From Litorilituus sediminis (GTDB lineage: Bacteria; Pseudomonadota; Gammaproteobacteria; Enterobacterales; Alteromonadaceae), in assembly GCF_004295665.1 (NCBI RefSeq), contig NZ_CP034759.1, positions 992,001 through 1,056,000 of the forward strand: a DNA stretch of 64,000 nucleotides, read 5' to 3'. The notes beneath the pieces are model-generated. The model ran no database searches and was not told where the DNA came from. It saw only the letters and a list, made by a program, of their open reading frames with translations. A program made the translations under genes and the position numbers. This document shows, piece after piece, positions 26,896 through 35,240 of this stretch. Numbering within the stretch: the first letter of the stretch is position 1; each line of letters begins with the position of its first letter.

Positions 26896-28585
26896 GTTGC
26901 CACCCTTTATACCCTTTTTTCTTGGCGCCATAATCGCGGCCTTTACGCGCGGCCTGCTGCGTAAAATTGTTATGATCTTAATTCCCATATTAGGGGCGCT
27001 TCATCTATCTTTAGTACCTGATGGGCTTCACTTGCAATTCACCTTAATGGGCTATCAAATAGTGCCTTATCGCGTCGATAAATTAAGCTTAATCTTTGGT
27101 TATATTTTCCATATTGCCGCATTTATCGGCATTGTCTATGCGTTGCACGTAAAAAATACCTTAGAGCAGCTAGCAGCATTACTATACGCGGGTAGCGCCT
27201 TAGGCGCCGCGTTTGCAGGTGACTTGTTAACCTTATTTATTTTTTGGGAGTTATTAGCGTTTACATCAGTGTTTTTAATCTGGGCTCGACAGACTCATAA
27301 TTCCTACACTGCCGGCATGCGCTACCTTATTATTCAGGTACTCTCAGGTGTATTACTCCTTGTTGGCGCAATATTCTATGCTGGTGAGCACAATAGTCTT
27401 GCCTTTAACTATATCGGCTTAGATGGTATTGCAAGCTGGCTTATATTTATCGCGCTAGGCATTAAATGTGCTTTCCCTATTGCCCACAACTGGCTTACCG
27501 ACGCCTACCCTGAAGCTAGCGCAACAGGTACGGTATTTCTTAGCGCCTTTACCACTAAGGTGGCTGTTTATGCACTTGCTCGTGCTTATCCTGGTACTGA
27601 GCTATTAGTTTATATTGGCGCAACTATGGCGTGCTTCCCTATTTTCTTTGCAGTGATTGAAAATGATCTTCGCAGGGTTTTAGCTTACAGCCTCATTAAC
27701 CAAGTGGGCTTTATGGTTGTTGGTATAGGTATTGGTACTGCGCTTGCGGTAAATGGCGCAGTAGCACATGCCTTTAACGATGTAATTTTCAAAGGCCTGT
27801 TATTTATGTCTATGGGCGCGGTATTACATATGACAGGTAAAATTAATGGCTCTGAACTAGGAGGTTTATATAAGACCATGCCTAAAACCACCTTACTTTG
27901 TATAATCGGCGCAGCATCTATCTCAGCCTTTCCACTATTTAGCGGCTTTGTGAGTAAATCAATGGTTATGACAGCAGCCATTAATGAAGGTTATAGCTGG
28001 GTTTGGTTAATCCTACTATTTGCATCTGCTGGGGTATTTCATCACGCGGGCATCAAAATCCCTTATTTTGCCTTTTTCGCTCATGACTCAGGCATAAGGG
28101 CAAGCGATCCACCTAAAAATATGCTTGCAGCTATGGCGATTGCCGCAGCCTTATGTATTGGTATAGGTATTTACCCACAAGGCTTATATGCCCTATTACC
28201 CTTTGAAACAAACTATAGTGCTTATGATGTTACTCACGTACTTGCCCAAACCCAGCTACTGTTCTTTTCCGCACTCGCGTTTGTTTGGCTTAGCCTTAGG
28301 GGTTTATACCCACCAGAGCTCCCTTCCACCAATTTAGATGTAGACTGGCTATATCGACGTGCTATTCCGACTGTCCTAGAAAGACTTTTTGCTCACATTT
28401 GGCAAATAGACCGTCGATTAAGATTAAAGGCCCAAGCCGTACTAAATAGCTGTATTCATTACTTTGATCGGAAAAACAGTTTGCTAAATGGTGTATTTTC
28501 ACCCAACTACCCTGCAGGTGGTATGGCTATATGGCTCGCTATTGTATTAGCCTTTTATCTACTTCTTAGTTTTACCAGCCATTAA
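26882..28585 (+). CDS. Third antiporter-like large subunit, with C-terminal extension
   Basis: The 567-residue Proton_antipo_M protein has LFIFWELLAFTSVFLIWARQ with the helix-5 glutamate, KCAFPIAHNWLTDAYPEAS and DLRRVLAYSLINQVGFMVVG. After the antiporter core an extension of about 110 residues follows (VDWLYRRAIPTVLERLFAH, then a final helix), resembling the lateral arm of NuoL or MrpA-type subunits. It overlaps the small gene before it by 14 bases and ends the operon ahead of a strong terminator. With the two other large subunits it should form the ion-translocating chain. Confidence 0.9.
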   Translation: MWMIELPPFIPFFLGAIIAAFTRGLLRKIVMILIPILGALHLSLVPDGLHLQFTLMGYQIVPYRVDKLSLIFGYIFHIAAFIGIVYALHVKNTLEQLAALLYAGSALGAAFAGDLLTLFIFWELLAFTSVFLIWARQTHNSYTAGMRYLIIQVLSGVLLLVGAIFYAGEHNSLAFNYIGLDGIASWLIFIALGIKCAFPIAHNWLTDAYPEASATGTVFLSAFTTKVAVYALARAYPGTELLVYIGATMACFPIFFAVIENDLRRVLAYSLINQVGFMVVGIGIGTALAVNGAVAHAFNDVIFKGLLFMSMGAVLHMTGKINGSELGGLYKTMPKTTLLCIIGAASISAFPLFSGFVSKSMVMTAAINEGYSWVWLILLFASAGVFHHAGIKIPYFAFFAHDSGIRASDPPKNMLAAMAIAAALCIGIGIYPQGLYALLPFETNYSAYDVTHVLAQTQLLFFSALAFVWLSLRGLYPPELPSTNLDVDWLYRRAIPTVLERLFAHIWQIDRRLRLKAQAVLNSCIHYFDRKNSLLNGVFSPNYPAGGMAIWLAIVLAFYLLLSFTSH

Positions 28586-28602
28586 ACAAAAAAAGAATAG
28601 AG

Positions 28603-28637
28603 CCAAAGGCCACAAGTTTTGTGGCCTTTGGTTTTTT
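28603..28637 (+). terminator. Terminator of the Mrp operon
   Basis: A 13-bp perfect stem CCAAAGGCCACAA/TTGTGGCCTTTGG with a three-base loop is followed by TTTTTT. It lies between the convergent Mrp operon and rsgA and probably also slows transcription from the rsgA side. Confidence 0.92.
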
Positions 28638-28646
28638 GTATTAAGG

Positions 28647-29690
28647 TTAATAACCTTTTTTACTTAAGCGCGCGCTAGTTTGCACATTACGATACATTTT
28701 CGATAAAGCTTTATCTTTCGCCCGCTTTACCTGCATGCTGGCGCTATTTCGGGCTTGCTCAGCCTGAAGTTTAAAGTAGTTATTTAGCCTGCGCTTATCT
28801 ATAACTCCAACTTCTAACGCCTGTAAAATAGCACAATCTGGCTCATTGCTATGCTGACAATTACTAAATCGACACTGCTCAGCTAGTTGACTGATATCAG
28901 CAAAGGTTTTGTCAACGCCGTCATTACATTCTACTAGCTGTAACTCACGCATACCCGGGGTATCAATAAGTACACCACCCGATGGCATAAAATGAACAGA
29001 ACGTGCTGTTGTTGTATGTCGCCCTTTATCATCATCTTCACGTATATGACTTGTTACTTGAGCCTGTTTACCTAGTAAGGTATTAACTAATGTCGACTTG
29101 CCAACACCAGATGAACCAATAAAAGATACTGAGCTCCCCTGTTTACACCAAGGTTTAAGGGCATCGACACTGTCAGCATCTAAGCTATTAACCACTTCAA
29201 CAGGTAAAAATGGGTCAAGCGATTGCAGTTGTGCTTTTAACGCTTGCCAATTATCCGTTAAATCGGATTTTGTTAACACAACCACAGGCTCTATTGTGGC
29301 CTCATTTGCGATCGCTAAGTAACGCTCAATACGATTTAAATTAAAATCTTGGTTTAGTGAGCTAACAATAAATAGCACATCAATATTGACAGCAATAAGC
29401 TGCTCATCAACTTTTGAACCCGCCGACTTGCGTTTTAACAGCGACTTTCTCTCTAGTAAGCGAATAAATTGGTAATCATCTGTTAAAAGTAGCCAATCTC
29501 CCACCGTCATTGCCGGCATGTTTATAGTGATAGGTAGTTGAAACTGCCTATTTTCTAACTGTAAAACATACACACTACGATGATGAGCAATAATTCGAGC
29601 ACATTGGCTAGATTCTAGCTCTGCAAGTGTTAATTGTTGTTGAAAAAATGTTTGCCAACCTAAATGTGGCATTGAAATAGATATATTCAA
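28647..29690 (-). CDS. rsgA: Ribosome small-subunit-dependent GTPase A
   Basis: The product is a circularly permuted GTPase that checks late 30S subunit maturation. It has an N-terminal OB-like domain, then G4 (VVLTKSDL), G1 (GSSGVGKST), switch regions (DDDKGRHTTT), G3 (DTPGMRE) and a C-terminal zinc-binding segment (CRFSNCQHSNEPDC). The frame is open to an ATG at 29747, but that has a badly placed ribosome site. A TTG at 29690 has AGGGA seven bases upstream, and ATG 29672 begins MPHLGWQTFF. I use the TTG (347 residues); the true start may be the ATG 18 bases on. A small ORF with a strong ribosome site lies upstream. Confidence 0.92.
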   Translation of the reverse strand: MNISISMPHLGWQTFFQQQLTLAELESSQCARIIAHHRSVYVLQLENRQFQLPITINMPAMTVGDWLLLTDDYQFIRLLERKSLLKRKSAGSKVDEQLIAVNIDVLFIVSSLNQDFNLNRIERYLAIANEATIEPVVVLTKSDLTDNWQALKAQLQSLDPFLPVEVVNSLDADSVDALKPWCKQGSSVSFIGSSGVGKSTLVNTLLGKQAQVTSHIREDDDKGRHTTTARSVHFMPSGGVLIDTPGMRELQLVECNDGVDKTFADISQLAEQCRFSNCQHSNEPDCAILQALEVGVIDKRRLNNYFKLQAEQARNSASMQVKRAKDKALSKMYRNVQTSARLSKKGY

Positions 29691-29842
29691 AATATTGTCC
29701 CTATTGCAGAAAGTTTGCAGTAAAGAGATAGGGATAATGAATAGCATTAACCCCGGTTTTATTTCAGTAAAACACCGGGCAAATAATTAGCGAGAATTTA
29801 AGATAGGTTATAACAGATAGTATTTATATTGTGCCATTAAAC

Positions 29843-29887
29843 TCAGAAGCTAGCTTTTACCGGGTGAGTTTTCAATACAATCATCAT
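29843..29887 (-). CDS. 14-residue ORF with strong ribosome site before rsgA
   Basis: On the minus strand a CAGGAGAAT precedes ATGATG, giving MMIVLKTHPVKASF and stop. The ribosome site is the best in the region, yet the ORF ends about 150 bases before rsgA. It could be a leader peptide or a chance frame. The rest of the 29691-30073 gap shows nothing else I can name. Confidence 0.3.
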   Translation of the reverse strand: MMIVLKTHPVKASF

Positions 29888-30073
29888 ATTCTCCTGTTGA
29901 GGGCTTTTAACTAAGGGAAGTCTATCACTACAAGCAGTGAAGATAAATAGCAAACACGACGTCGATTACAAGCTATTACAAATCATCGCTTAAAACAAAG
30001 TCTGACGGCATTAATCAGAAATAAAAAATATTTAGAAAATACGGGGAAATATAAAATAATTAAATATAGGAAA

Positions 30074-30160
30074 TGGTACCCGGGGACGGACTTGAACCGT
30101 CACGCTGTTACCAGCGAGGGATTTTAAATCCCTTGTGTCTACCAATTCCACCACCCGGGC
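30074..30160 (-). tRNA. tRNA-Leu (UAA)
   Basis: The 87-base gene folds as a class II tRNA with a long variable arm. Anticodon loop TTTAAAA gives UAA, and CCA is encoded. It is one of three identical Leu genes and the last gene of the array in transcription order. Confidence 0.97.
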
Positions 30161-30246
30161 TCAGCTATCATGCGATAGGGATAGTATTTTTATAGTAAGC
30201 TTGGTACCTACTACATATATAAATTGAAAATATATGATTTGAAAAT

Positions 30247-30322
30247 TGGAGCGGCTAACGAGACTCGAACTCGTGACATTCACGTTGGCAACGTGATGCT
30301 CTACCAACTGAGCTACAGCCGC
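30247..30322 (-). tRNA. tRNA-Gly (GCC)
   Basis: The 76-base cloverleaf has acceptor GCGGCTG/TAGCCGC, anticodon loop TTGCCAA and encoded CCA. Confidence 0.97.
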
Positions 30323-30351
30323 TTCGTAGAGTTCTCTGTATTCCTTATAAA

Positions 30352-30438
30352 TGGTACCCGGGGACGGACTTGAACCGTCACGCTGTTACCAGCGAGGGAT
30401 TTTAAATCCCTTGTGTCTACCAATTCCACCACCCGGGC
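30352..30438 (-). tRNA. tRNA-Leu (UAA)
   Basis: This copy is identical in sequence to the Leu gene at 30074-30160. The spacer on its 5' side (TCAGCTATC... and TTGGTACCTACTA) also resembles that of the first copy, so a tRNA-plus-spacer unit was duplicated. Confidence 0.97.
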
Positions 30439-30512
30439 TCAGCTATCTATAAGACAGAGGATAGTATTTTTTAAGTAAGTATTGGTACCTACTAATAAAG
30501 TTCTTATTAAAT

Positions 30513-30588
30513 TGGAGCGGCTAACGAGACTCGAACTCGTGACATTCACGTTGGCAACGTGATGCTCTACCAGCTGAGCTACAGCCGC
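30513..30588 (-). tRNA. tRNA-Gly (GCC)
   Basis: This copy equals the other Gly genes except for one base in the D-loop region (CAGCTGG instead of CAGTTGG on the coding strand). Confidence 0.97.
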
Positions 30589-30639
30589 TTCATAAGAGCT
30601 TTACTTTGTTGTAACTTAACAACCTTTTGCCAAAAAGAT

Positions 30640-30715
30640 TGGAGCGGCTAACGAGACTCGAACTCGTGACATTCACGTTGGCAACGTGATGCTCTACCAA
30701 CTGAGCTACAGCCGC
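30640..30715 (-). tRNA. tRNA-Gly (GCC)
   Basis: Full cloverleaf with encoded CCA; identical to the Gly copy at 30247-30322. Confidence 0.97.
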
Positions 30716-30833
30716 TTATCACAAAACTATGAACACTGCTTTTAGATACTCTAAAAGAGCGCGCATTCTAGCGTAAAAAGATAACTTAAACAACTAGGAA
30801 TTAACACTAACACTCAAGCATATGTTGATGAAA

Positions 30834-30920
30834 TGGTACCCGGGGACGGACTTGAACCGTCACGCTGTTACCAGCGAGGGATTTTAAATCCCTTGTGTCT
30901 ACCAATTCCACCACCCGGGC
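30834..30920 (-). tRNA. tRNA-Leu (UAA)
   Basis: Third identical Leu copy. With the Cys and Gly genes just upstream it forms the ancestral Gly-Cys-Leu order found after pgsA in E. coli (glyW-cysT-leuZ). Confidence 0.97.
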
Positions 30921-30924
30921 AAAA

Positions 30925-30998
30925 TGGAGGCGGGTCCCGGAGTCGAACCGAGGTCCACGGATTTGCAATCCGCTGCATAGCCACTCTGCCAACCCGCC
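30925..30998 (-). tRNA. tRNA-Cys (GCA)
   Basis: The 74-base gene has acceptor GGCGGGT/ACCCGCC, an anticodon loop containing GCA and encoded CCA. It is the only Cys gene in the array. Confidence 0.97.
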
Positions 30999-31050
30999 AT
31001 TTTATCAACACGCGTTGAGGTAGTTATTTTCAATGAATACATTGAAAATT

Positions 31051-31126
31051 TGGAGCGGCTAACGAGACTCGAACTCGTGACATTCACGTTGGCAACGTGA
31101 TGCTCTACCAACTGAGCTACAGCCGC
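31051..31126 (-). tRNA. tRNA-Gly (GCC)
   Basis: This is the first tRNA after pgsA in transcription order and probably the ancestral Gly gene. It can be co-transcribed with uvrY-uvrC-pgsA. Confidence 0.97.
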
Positions 31127-31302
31127 TTCATTTGTTGACTGCTTGTCAACGGAAACGCATTCTACATCGAAATATTTTCCAGTCAACCCTTTAATTTCAT
31201 TTTTATGTCGACTGATTAAAAAGCGAGTTATTTGCTGATTTTTTAACTAAATAAGTAGGTGCCTTGCTCGTTTTTGCAAATATTCTCTTAACTAATGAGC
31301 TT

Positions 31303-31884
31303 TTAGTGCTCTTTTAGCTCAGGTAAAGCCGCGCTAAAATAGCCCACTAAAGTAGATACGGTTAATACAGTCGCGATAAAGTAAAAACCATAAGCCGCAT
31401 AATTAATTACTTCATGCGGTAATTTAAATAGAATTAATGGAATATCGTAACTCGGTTGCCAAATTAAGCCCATAATACCTAACATTTGCGCTGCGGTTTT
31501 ATATTTGCCCATATTGGAGACGGCAATAATATCTCGCTTACCGCGCGAAGACATAAACTCTCTAAGTGCACTGATAAACACTTCTCGAGCAATCATAATA
31601 ATAGCTGGGATAGACACCCACCAAGTTTGATAGTCTTGCGCTATCATCACTAACGCCGCTACCACCATCAATTTATCAGCTACTGGGTCAATAAAAGCAC
31701 CAAATGCCGAAGATTGATTCAACTTACGCGCTAAATAACCATCAAGGGCATCACTTACTGAGGCTAACCAAAATACTGCAAATGCGCCAAAATTACTCCA
31801 AGAAAGTGGTAAGTAGAAAACCAAAATGAAAACTGGGATCAGTATGATTCTAAAGAGTGTTATTTGATTGGGTATTGTCCACAT
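31303..31884 (-). CDS. pgsA: CDP-diacylglycerol-glycerol-3-phosphate 3-phosphatidyltransferase
   Basis: The 193-residue membrane enzyme makes phosphatidylglycerol phosphate, the committed step to phosphatidylglycerol and cardiolipin. The full CDP-alcohol phosphotransferase motif is present: D45, D48-G49, A52-R53, G62, D66 and D70 (in DALDGYLAR and GAFIDPVADK). Several helices flank it. It lies 48 bases after uvrC and before the tRNA array, the same order as in E. coli. Confidence 0.96.
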   Translation of the reverse strand: MWTIPNQITLFRIILIPVFILVFYLPLSWSNFGAFAVFWLASVSDALDGYLARKLNQSSAFGAFIDPVADKLMVVAALVMIAQDYQTWWVSIPAIIMIAREVFISALREFMSSRGKRDIIAVSNMGKYKTAAQMLGIMGLIWQPSYDIPLILFKLPHEVINYAAYGFYFIATVLTVSTLVGYFSAALPELKEH

Positions 31885-31932
31885 GTACTTTTCACTACAA
31901 GCATTTTTCTTTTATTTTACACAGTTTATGAA

Positions 31933-33795
31933 TCACTTGTCATGCAATGCATCATAAATATTTTGCGCTAAGACTTTGCTAATGCCAGGCACCTTTTCTA
32001 ATTGACTGACATCAGCTTGTAACACTTCCTGCATACCACCTAAGAACTTCAGTAAGCTTTGCCTTTTTTTCGCGCCTATACCTTCAATTTGTTCAAGTTG
32101 TGATTTTTTACTGACTTTTTGCCGTTTAGCTCTATGTCCGGTAATGGCAAAACGATGAGACTCGTCTCGAATATGTTGTACCAAATGCAGCGCAGGTGAC
32201 GTTGCCGGTAAGGAAATCAATTGATGGCTGCCTGCTAATATCAAGGTTTCTAAGCCAGGTTTTCTCGACTCCCCTTTGGCAACACCAACAAGCAAAGGTG
32301 TTCTCTCAAGGTTTAACTGGTTAAAAAACTCTTCAGCTTTAGCTAATTGCCCTTTACCGCCATCAATAAAAACAATATCTGGCAATTTATCTAAAGATTT
32401 CATTTTGCCGTAGCGCTTATTTAAAGCAAATGCCATGGCAGCATAATCATCACCTGGGGTAATGCCATGCACATTATAACGGCGATAGTCTGTTTTTAAC
32501 GGCCCTTCTTCATTAAAGACAACATTAGATGCTATGGTTTGTTGCCCCATAGTATGACTGATATCAAAGCATTCAATACGTGATATACCGTTATCTAGCT
32601 CAAATACTTCATTTAAAGCGGCAAATCGTGCCTGCATCGACTCTTTATGGCTATTACGAGTAACTAAAGCGGTTTGCGCATTAGTACAGGCCAACTTTAA
32701 ATATTGCGCGCGCTCACTGCGACTTTTAGATGATATTTTAACATCGTACTCTGCTTGCTCTGACAATAGTGCCATTAGCTCTTTAGCCTGCGATACTTCT
32801 TCACCAATAACAATCTCTTTCGGAATATTACCTTGTAGCGGCTCATGATTTAAATAATGTTGACTTATAAAGGCTTGCAGTATTTCACTGTCAGTGGTTT
32901 CACTGGGCACAACAGGAAAAAAGCTCTTACTACCGAGAATTTTATGATTACGAATAAAGAGTAAATGCACGCAGGCTTGAGATTTAAAGCGATATAAGCC
33001 GACAACATCCATTTCAGCAGCAACACCACTAACATGTTGCTGCTGCTGTACTTTGCGTAATGTCGCGATTTGATCTCTAAACTTAGCGGCTTGTTCAAAT
33101 GCTAGCTCACGACTTGCCAACTCCATTTTTTTAACTAAAGAGTCTATTACCGTCGAGCTTTTACCACGTAGAAATAACTTTGCCAGTCGAACTTGTTCCA
33201 TATAGTCATCGGTAGAGATTTTATCTACACAAGGCGCTGAACAACGACCTAATTGATGCTGTAAGCAAGGCCGGGAGCGTGCACGATAATAGCTATCTTC
33301 ACATTGCCGAATAGGAAATAACTTTTGCATTAACCTTAAGCTTTCCCAGACGGCACCAACCGTAGGATAAGGGCCAAAGTATTCACCTTTTATTTTTTTA
33401 CCGCCTCGGTGTAAACCAAGTTTAGGATGTTTATGATCCGTGATTAACAAGTAAGGATAAGTTTTATCATCACGTAAAAGGATATTGTATTTGGGCTGAT
33501 ATTTTTTAATATAGTTATTTTCTAATATCAGCGCTTCCCCTTCCGTGTGGGTTACCGTGACATCAATAGCGCATATTTGCTTAACTAAGGCTTTGGTTTT
33601 TACTGAGCCGACATCTTTTCGAAAATAACTGGCTAAACGTTTTTTCAACTGCTTAGCTTTACCAACGTAGATCACCACTTGTTGATGATCATACATACGG
33701 TAAACACCAGCTTGCTCAGTGACTGAAGCAAGGAATGCTTCACTGTCAAAGGCAACCTGAGGTGGCTGCCTTTCTGATATTGTTTTATTTGACAC
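31933..33795 (-). CDS. uvrC: Excinuclease ABC subunit C
   Basis: The 620-residue nucleotide-excision-repair nuclease has an N-terminal GIY-YIG domain (VYRMYDHQQVVIYVGKAK, about 31-48), which makes the 3' incision. It also has a cysteine cluster (CLQHQLGRCSAPC), a UVR motif for UvrB contact (ASRELAFEQAAKFRDQI), the RNase H-like domain for the 5' incision (ECFDISHTMG, FIDGGKGQ) and two C-terminal helix-hairpin-helix motifs (IEGIGAKK, VPGISKVLA). It follows uvrY by 13 bases. Confidence 0.97.
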   Translation of the reverse strand: MSNKTISERQPPQVAFDSEAFLASVTEQAGVYRMYDHQQVVIYVGKAKQLKKRLASYFRKDVGSVKTKALVKQICAIDVTVTHTEGEALILENNYIKKYQPKYNILLRDDKTYPYLLITDHKHPKLGLHRGGKKIKGEYFGPYPTVGAVWESLRLMQKLFPIRQCEDSYYRARSRPCLQHQLGRCSAPCVDKISTDDYMEQVRLAKLFLRGKSSTVIDSLVKKMELASRELAFEQAAKFRDQIATLRKVQQQQHVSGVAAEMDVVGLYRFKSQACVHLLFIRNHKILGSKSFFPVVPSETTDSEILQAFISQHYLNHEPLQGNIPKEIVIGEEVSQAKELMALLSEQAEYDVKISSKSRSERAQYLKLACTNAQTALVTRNSHKESMQARFAALNEVFELDNGISRIECFDISHTMGQQTIASNVVFNEEGPLKTDYRRYNVHGITPGDDYAAMAFALNKRYGKMKSLDKLPDIVFIDGGKGQLAKAEEFFNQLNLERTPLLVGVAKGESRKPGLETLILAGSHQLISLPATSPALHLVQHIRDESHRFAITGHRAKRQKVSKKSQLEQIEGIGAKKRQSLLKFLGGMQEVLQADVSQLEKVPGISKVLAQNIYDALHDK

Positions 33796-33808
33796 GAAAA
33801 CTAACCAG

Positions 33809-34453
33809 TTAAAGTTTTTCGGTTTTTAACATACCATGTCGAATGGCTAAATGAGTTAACTCAACGTCATTACTAACGCCTAACTTTTCAAACATACGGT
33901 AGCGGTAACTATTAATAGTTTTGGTGCTTAATATTAAATGCTCTGAAATATCAGGCACCTTTTCGCCTCGAGTGATCATCAGCATAATTTGCAGTTCACG
34001 ATCTGATAGCGCATTAAATGGGTTCTCTTCAACGGTTTTAAACTGGCTTAACGCCATTTGCTGAGCGATTTCAGAGGTTAAATATCGCTGACCACTATTA
34101 ACCGAACGAATTGCATTAACCATTTCATCAGGACCAGCACCTTTAGTTAAATAGCCTGACGCTCCCATTTGCATCACTTTAGTAGGAAATGGATCTTCAC
34201 TATGCACAGTTAACACGATAATTTTAATATCTGGCGCAAAGCGTAAGATCTTCTTAGTCGCTTCCAAACCGCCCATACCTGGCATATCCATGTCCATCAA
34301 AATAACATCAACGTCAGTTTGACGGCAAAACTTTATTGCTTCTTCACCGGTATTACATTCACCAATAACCTTAAGTCCTTTTACATCACTAAGTATTTTA
34401 CTTATCCCTGTACGAACTAACTCATGGTCATCAACTAATAGAACATTTATCAA
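33809..34453 (-). CDS. uvrY: UvrY/GacA-type response regulator
   Basis: The 214-residue NarL/FixJ-type regulator has a receiver with phospho-acceptor Asp54 (VILMDMDMPG) and a C-terminal LuxR helix-turn-helix (about 148-205, LSDRELQIMLMITRGEKVPDIS). Its place directly before uvrC and its sequence identify it as UvrY/GacA. It is the partner of BarA/GacS and controls CsrB-type small RNAs in related bacteria. BarA and the small RNAs are not in this window. Confidence 0.95.
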   Translation of the reverse strand: MINVLLVDDHELVRTGISKILSDVKGLKVIGECNTGEEAIKFCRQTDVDVILMDMDMPGMGGLEATKKILRFAPDIKIIVLTVHSEDPFPTKVMQMGASGYLTKGAGPDEMVNAIRSVNSGQRYLTSEIAQQMALSQFKTVEENPFNALSDRELQIMLMITRGEKVPDISEHLILSTKTINSYRYRMFEKLGVSNDVELTHLAIRHGMLKTEKL

Positions 34454-34514
34454 TGGAATTCGCCCAATTATGGTTAACGTTTATGACAAAAAGAACATTT
34501 GTCAGTTTTATATT

Positions 34515-34568
34515 ATACCTATTGAATTAACTATTTGCTCATTTAGCGAGAGTTAATTCACTTGGTAT
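34515..34568. repeat. Palindromic repeat of the ATACCAA...TTGGTAT family
   Basis: ATACCTATTGAATTAACT (34515-34532) faces AGTTAATTCACTTGGTAT (34551-34568), 16 of 18 positions paired. It lies about 60 bases upstream of uvrY. The ends match those of the repeats at 13371-13717. Confidence 0.65.
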
Positions 34569-34675
34569 TATTGCTTATTGTGATGACTAGATTAACGGCA
34601 AAGCCAATCAGATTCAATGAGAATATAGAGTAAAATGAACAGAAAAATCCCTGTGCTCTTTGCTAAATTACATCA

Positions 34676-34945
34676 CTACAAGTCGTTATTTTTAAGCCAA
34701 CTATTTAATAAGCCTATTTGCCCATTTTTATAGGCTGCATAGGTTAAACGAACAGCATTACTTAAAATCACGCTATCTGACCAGTTTGTTTGCTCGCTGA
34801 TAAGCTTATAACACTCCTTTGCTTCTGGCGATAAATAACCTCGCATTTCTTGTAAGCCGCGTTCCTTTTGCCTTTCCCTATAGCGTTTTTGCTTTTCAGC
34901 ATTGCTCATGGCTTTTTTCTTAGGTTTATCTGCTGATTGACTCAT
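34676..34945 (-). CDS. Small basic protein, possible DNA-binding, unknown function
   Basis: The 89-residue protein has a strongly basic N-terminal helix (NAEKQKRYRERQKERGLQEM) followed by a segment (RGYLSPEAKECYKLISEQTN) that looks like the ribbon-helix of small RepA/CopB-type or ribbon-helix-helix regulators, and a helical C-terminus. I do not recognise a characterised family. It is a single gene with repeats on one side and the fabA control region on the other. A DNA-binding role is a guess from charge and layout. Confidence 0.6.
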   Translation of the reverse strand: MSQSADKPKKKAMSNAEKQKRYRERQKERGLQEMRGYLSPEAKECYKLISEQTNWSDSVILSNAVRLTYAAYKNGQIGLLNSWLKNNDL

Positions 34946-35175
34946 TAAAATTACTGTACTTAAATTGTGTTAATTTTCACTGTGATTTAATTCATTATAA
35001 AGCGAGTAAATGTGTAAGGGAATAAATGCTGATAACAATTGCAGAATAATCAGCTTAGTTTAATGAACAAGCTTTTAATTGAATATTTTTCAAGCAATCA
35101 CCCTGGTTAAAATACGCTAAAAATAATAAAAATTGATATTTATCATATTTATTTGCAGTTTTTAACTGCTCCGAG

Positions 35176-35204
35176 TTGTTAAGTGTACAAGTGTACGCTA
35201 GAGT
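35176..35204 (+). promoter_or_regulatory. Probable fabA promoter around the FabR site
   Basis: TTGTTA (35176-35181) and TAGAGT (35199-35204), each four of six to consensus, are 17 bases apart and enclose the FabR-type palindrome. A bound repressor would occupy the spacer. Confidence 0.4.
35182..35199 (+). promoter_or_regulatory. FabR-type operator upstream of fabA
   Basis: AGTGTACAAGTGTACGCT is an 18-base near-palindrome matching the known FabR operator pattern of Gammaproteobacteria (AGCGTACA...TGTACGCT half-sites). It is centred about 50 bases before the fabA start. FabR represses unsaturated fatty-acid genes according to membrane composition; the fabR gene is not in this window. Confidence 0.75.
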
Positions 35205-35240
35205 ATCGGCCTAAATTTTACTATCGGAATCAGCTCAATT

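Noticed and set aside
30807..31186. ORFs on both strands across the tRNA-Leu/Cys/Gly genes
   Set aside because: The underlying sequence is fully explained by tRNA genes.
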